This document shows positions 38,597-38,709 of a DNA stretch of 38,709 nucleotides, in pieces. Each line of letters starts with the position of its first letter. The stretch's first letter is position 1. The stretch is taken from assembly GCA_904395865.1 (NCBI GenBank), contig CAJFNY010000006.1, positions 1 through 38,709 on the forward strand, given 5' to 3'. The DNA is from an uncultured Oscillospiraceae bacterium. Its GTDB lineage: Bacteria > Bacillota > Clostridia > Oscillospirales > Oscillospiraceae. The notes under the pieces are model-generated. The model was given only the letters and a program-made list of their open reading frames with translations. It had not been told where the DNA came from and did no database searches. A program made the position numbers and the translations under genes.

Positions 38597-38709
38597 GAGA
38601 CTGTCGAAAAGCCGCACTGACTGAAGGATTCGGAGGGAGGGAAAGTGTGAAAGGGGACCGTCAGGGTCCCCTTTCGCGTTCAATCAAACCCGAATTTGCA
38701 ACTTTTTGA
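38597..38709 (-). repeat. Modular hairpin repeat, copy E (truncated by window end, shortened middle)
   Basis: GACTGTCGAAAAGCCGCACTGACTGAAGGATTCGGAGGGAGGG...CGCGTTCAATCAAACCCGAATTTGCAACTTTTTGA matches copy D; central module replaced by AAGGGGACC-gtcag-GGTCCCCTT. Confidence 0.9.

Overview
High-GC (probably Clostridia/Oscillospiraceae-like; taxon is an inference) chromosomal window. About 40 features were read as real genes. In order: molybdenum cofactor/molybdate cluster (moaA, moaC, MOSC, MoeA-like, modABC, mogA-like, coiled-coil ORF); DnaJ-domain protein + DUF5685-like; BrkB/YihY; TPP riboswitch-thiT; GlmU-like nucleotidyltransferase; ACP-like protein; mnmA; small orphan ORFs and a tandem pair of membrane-anchored paralogs; XRE + membrane protein; two-component system; MarR + two ABC exporters; deoC-deoB; MetF/MetV-type methylene-THF reductase; TrkA/TrkH K+ uptake; MBL-fold protein; RluA-like pseudouridine synthase; an F-type ATP synthase operon; TVP38-like protein; MGDG-synthase/UgtP-like glycosyltransferase. 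No tRNA, rRNA, CRISPR or transposase was seen. Most notable: (1) a modular intergenic repeat of about 238 bp that is a string of hairpins, with two complete copies, one solo module and one truncated copy at each window edge, and with loop variation and compensatory changes; (2) a rearranged F-ATPase operon with no stop between gamma and beta (one 767-codon ORF with an internal SD + TTG), and subunit b fused to only the C-terminal domain of delta with no separate atpH; (3) an acyl-carrier-protein-like gene without the phosphopantetheine serine; (4) a tandem promoter/operator island before the UgtP-like gene. All calls are from reading the sequence; no searches were run.
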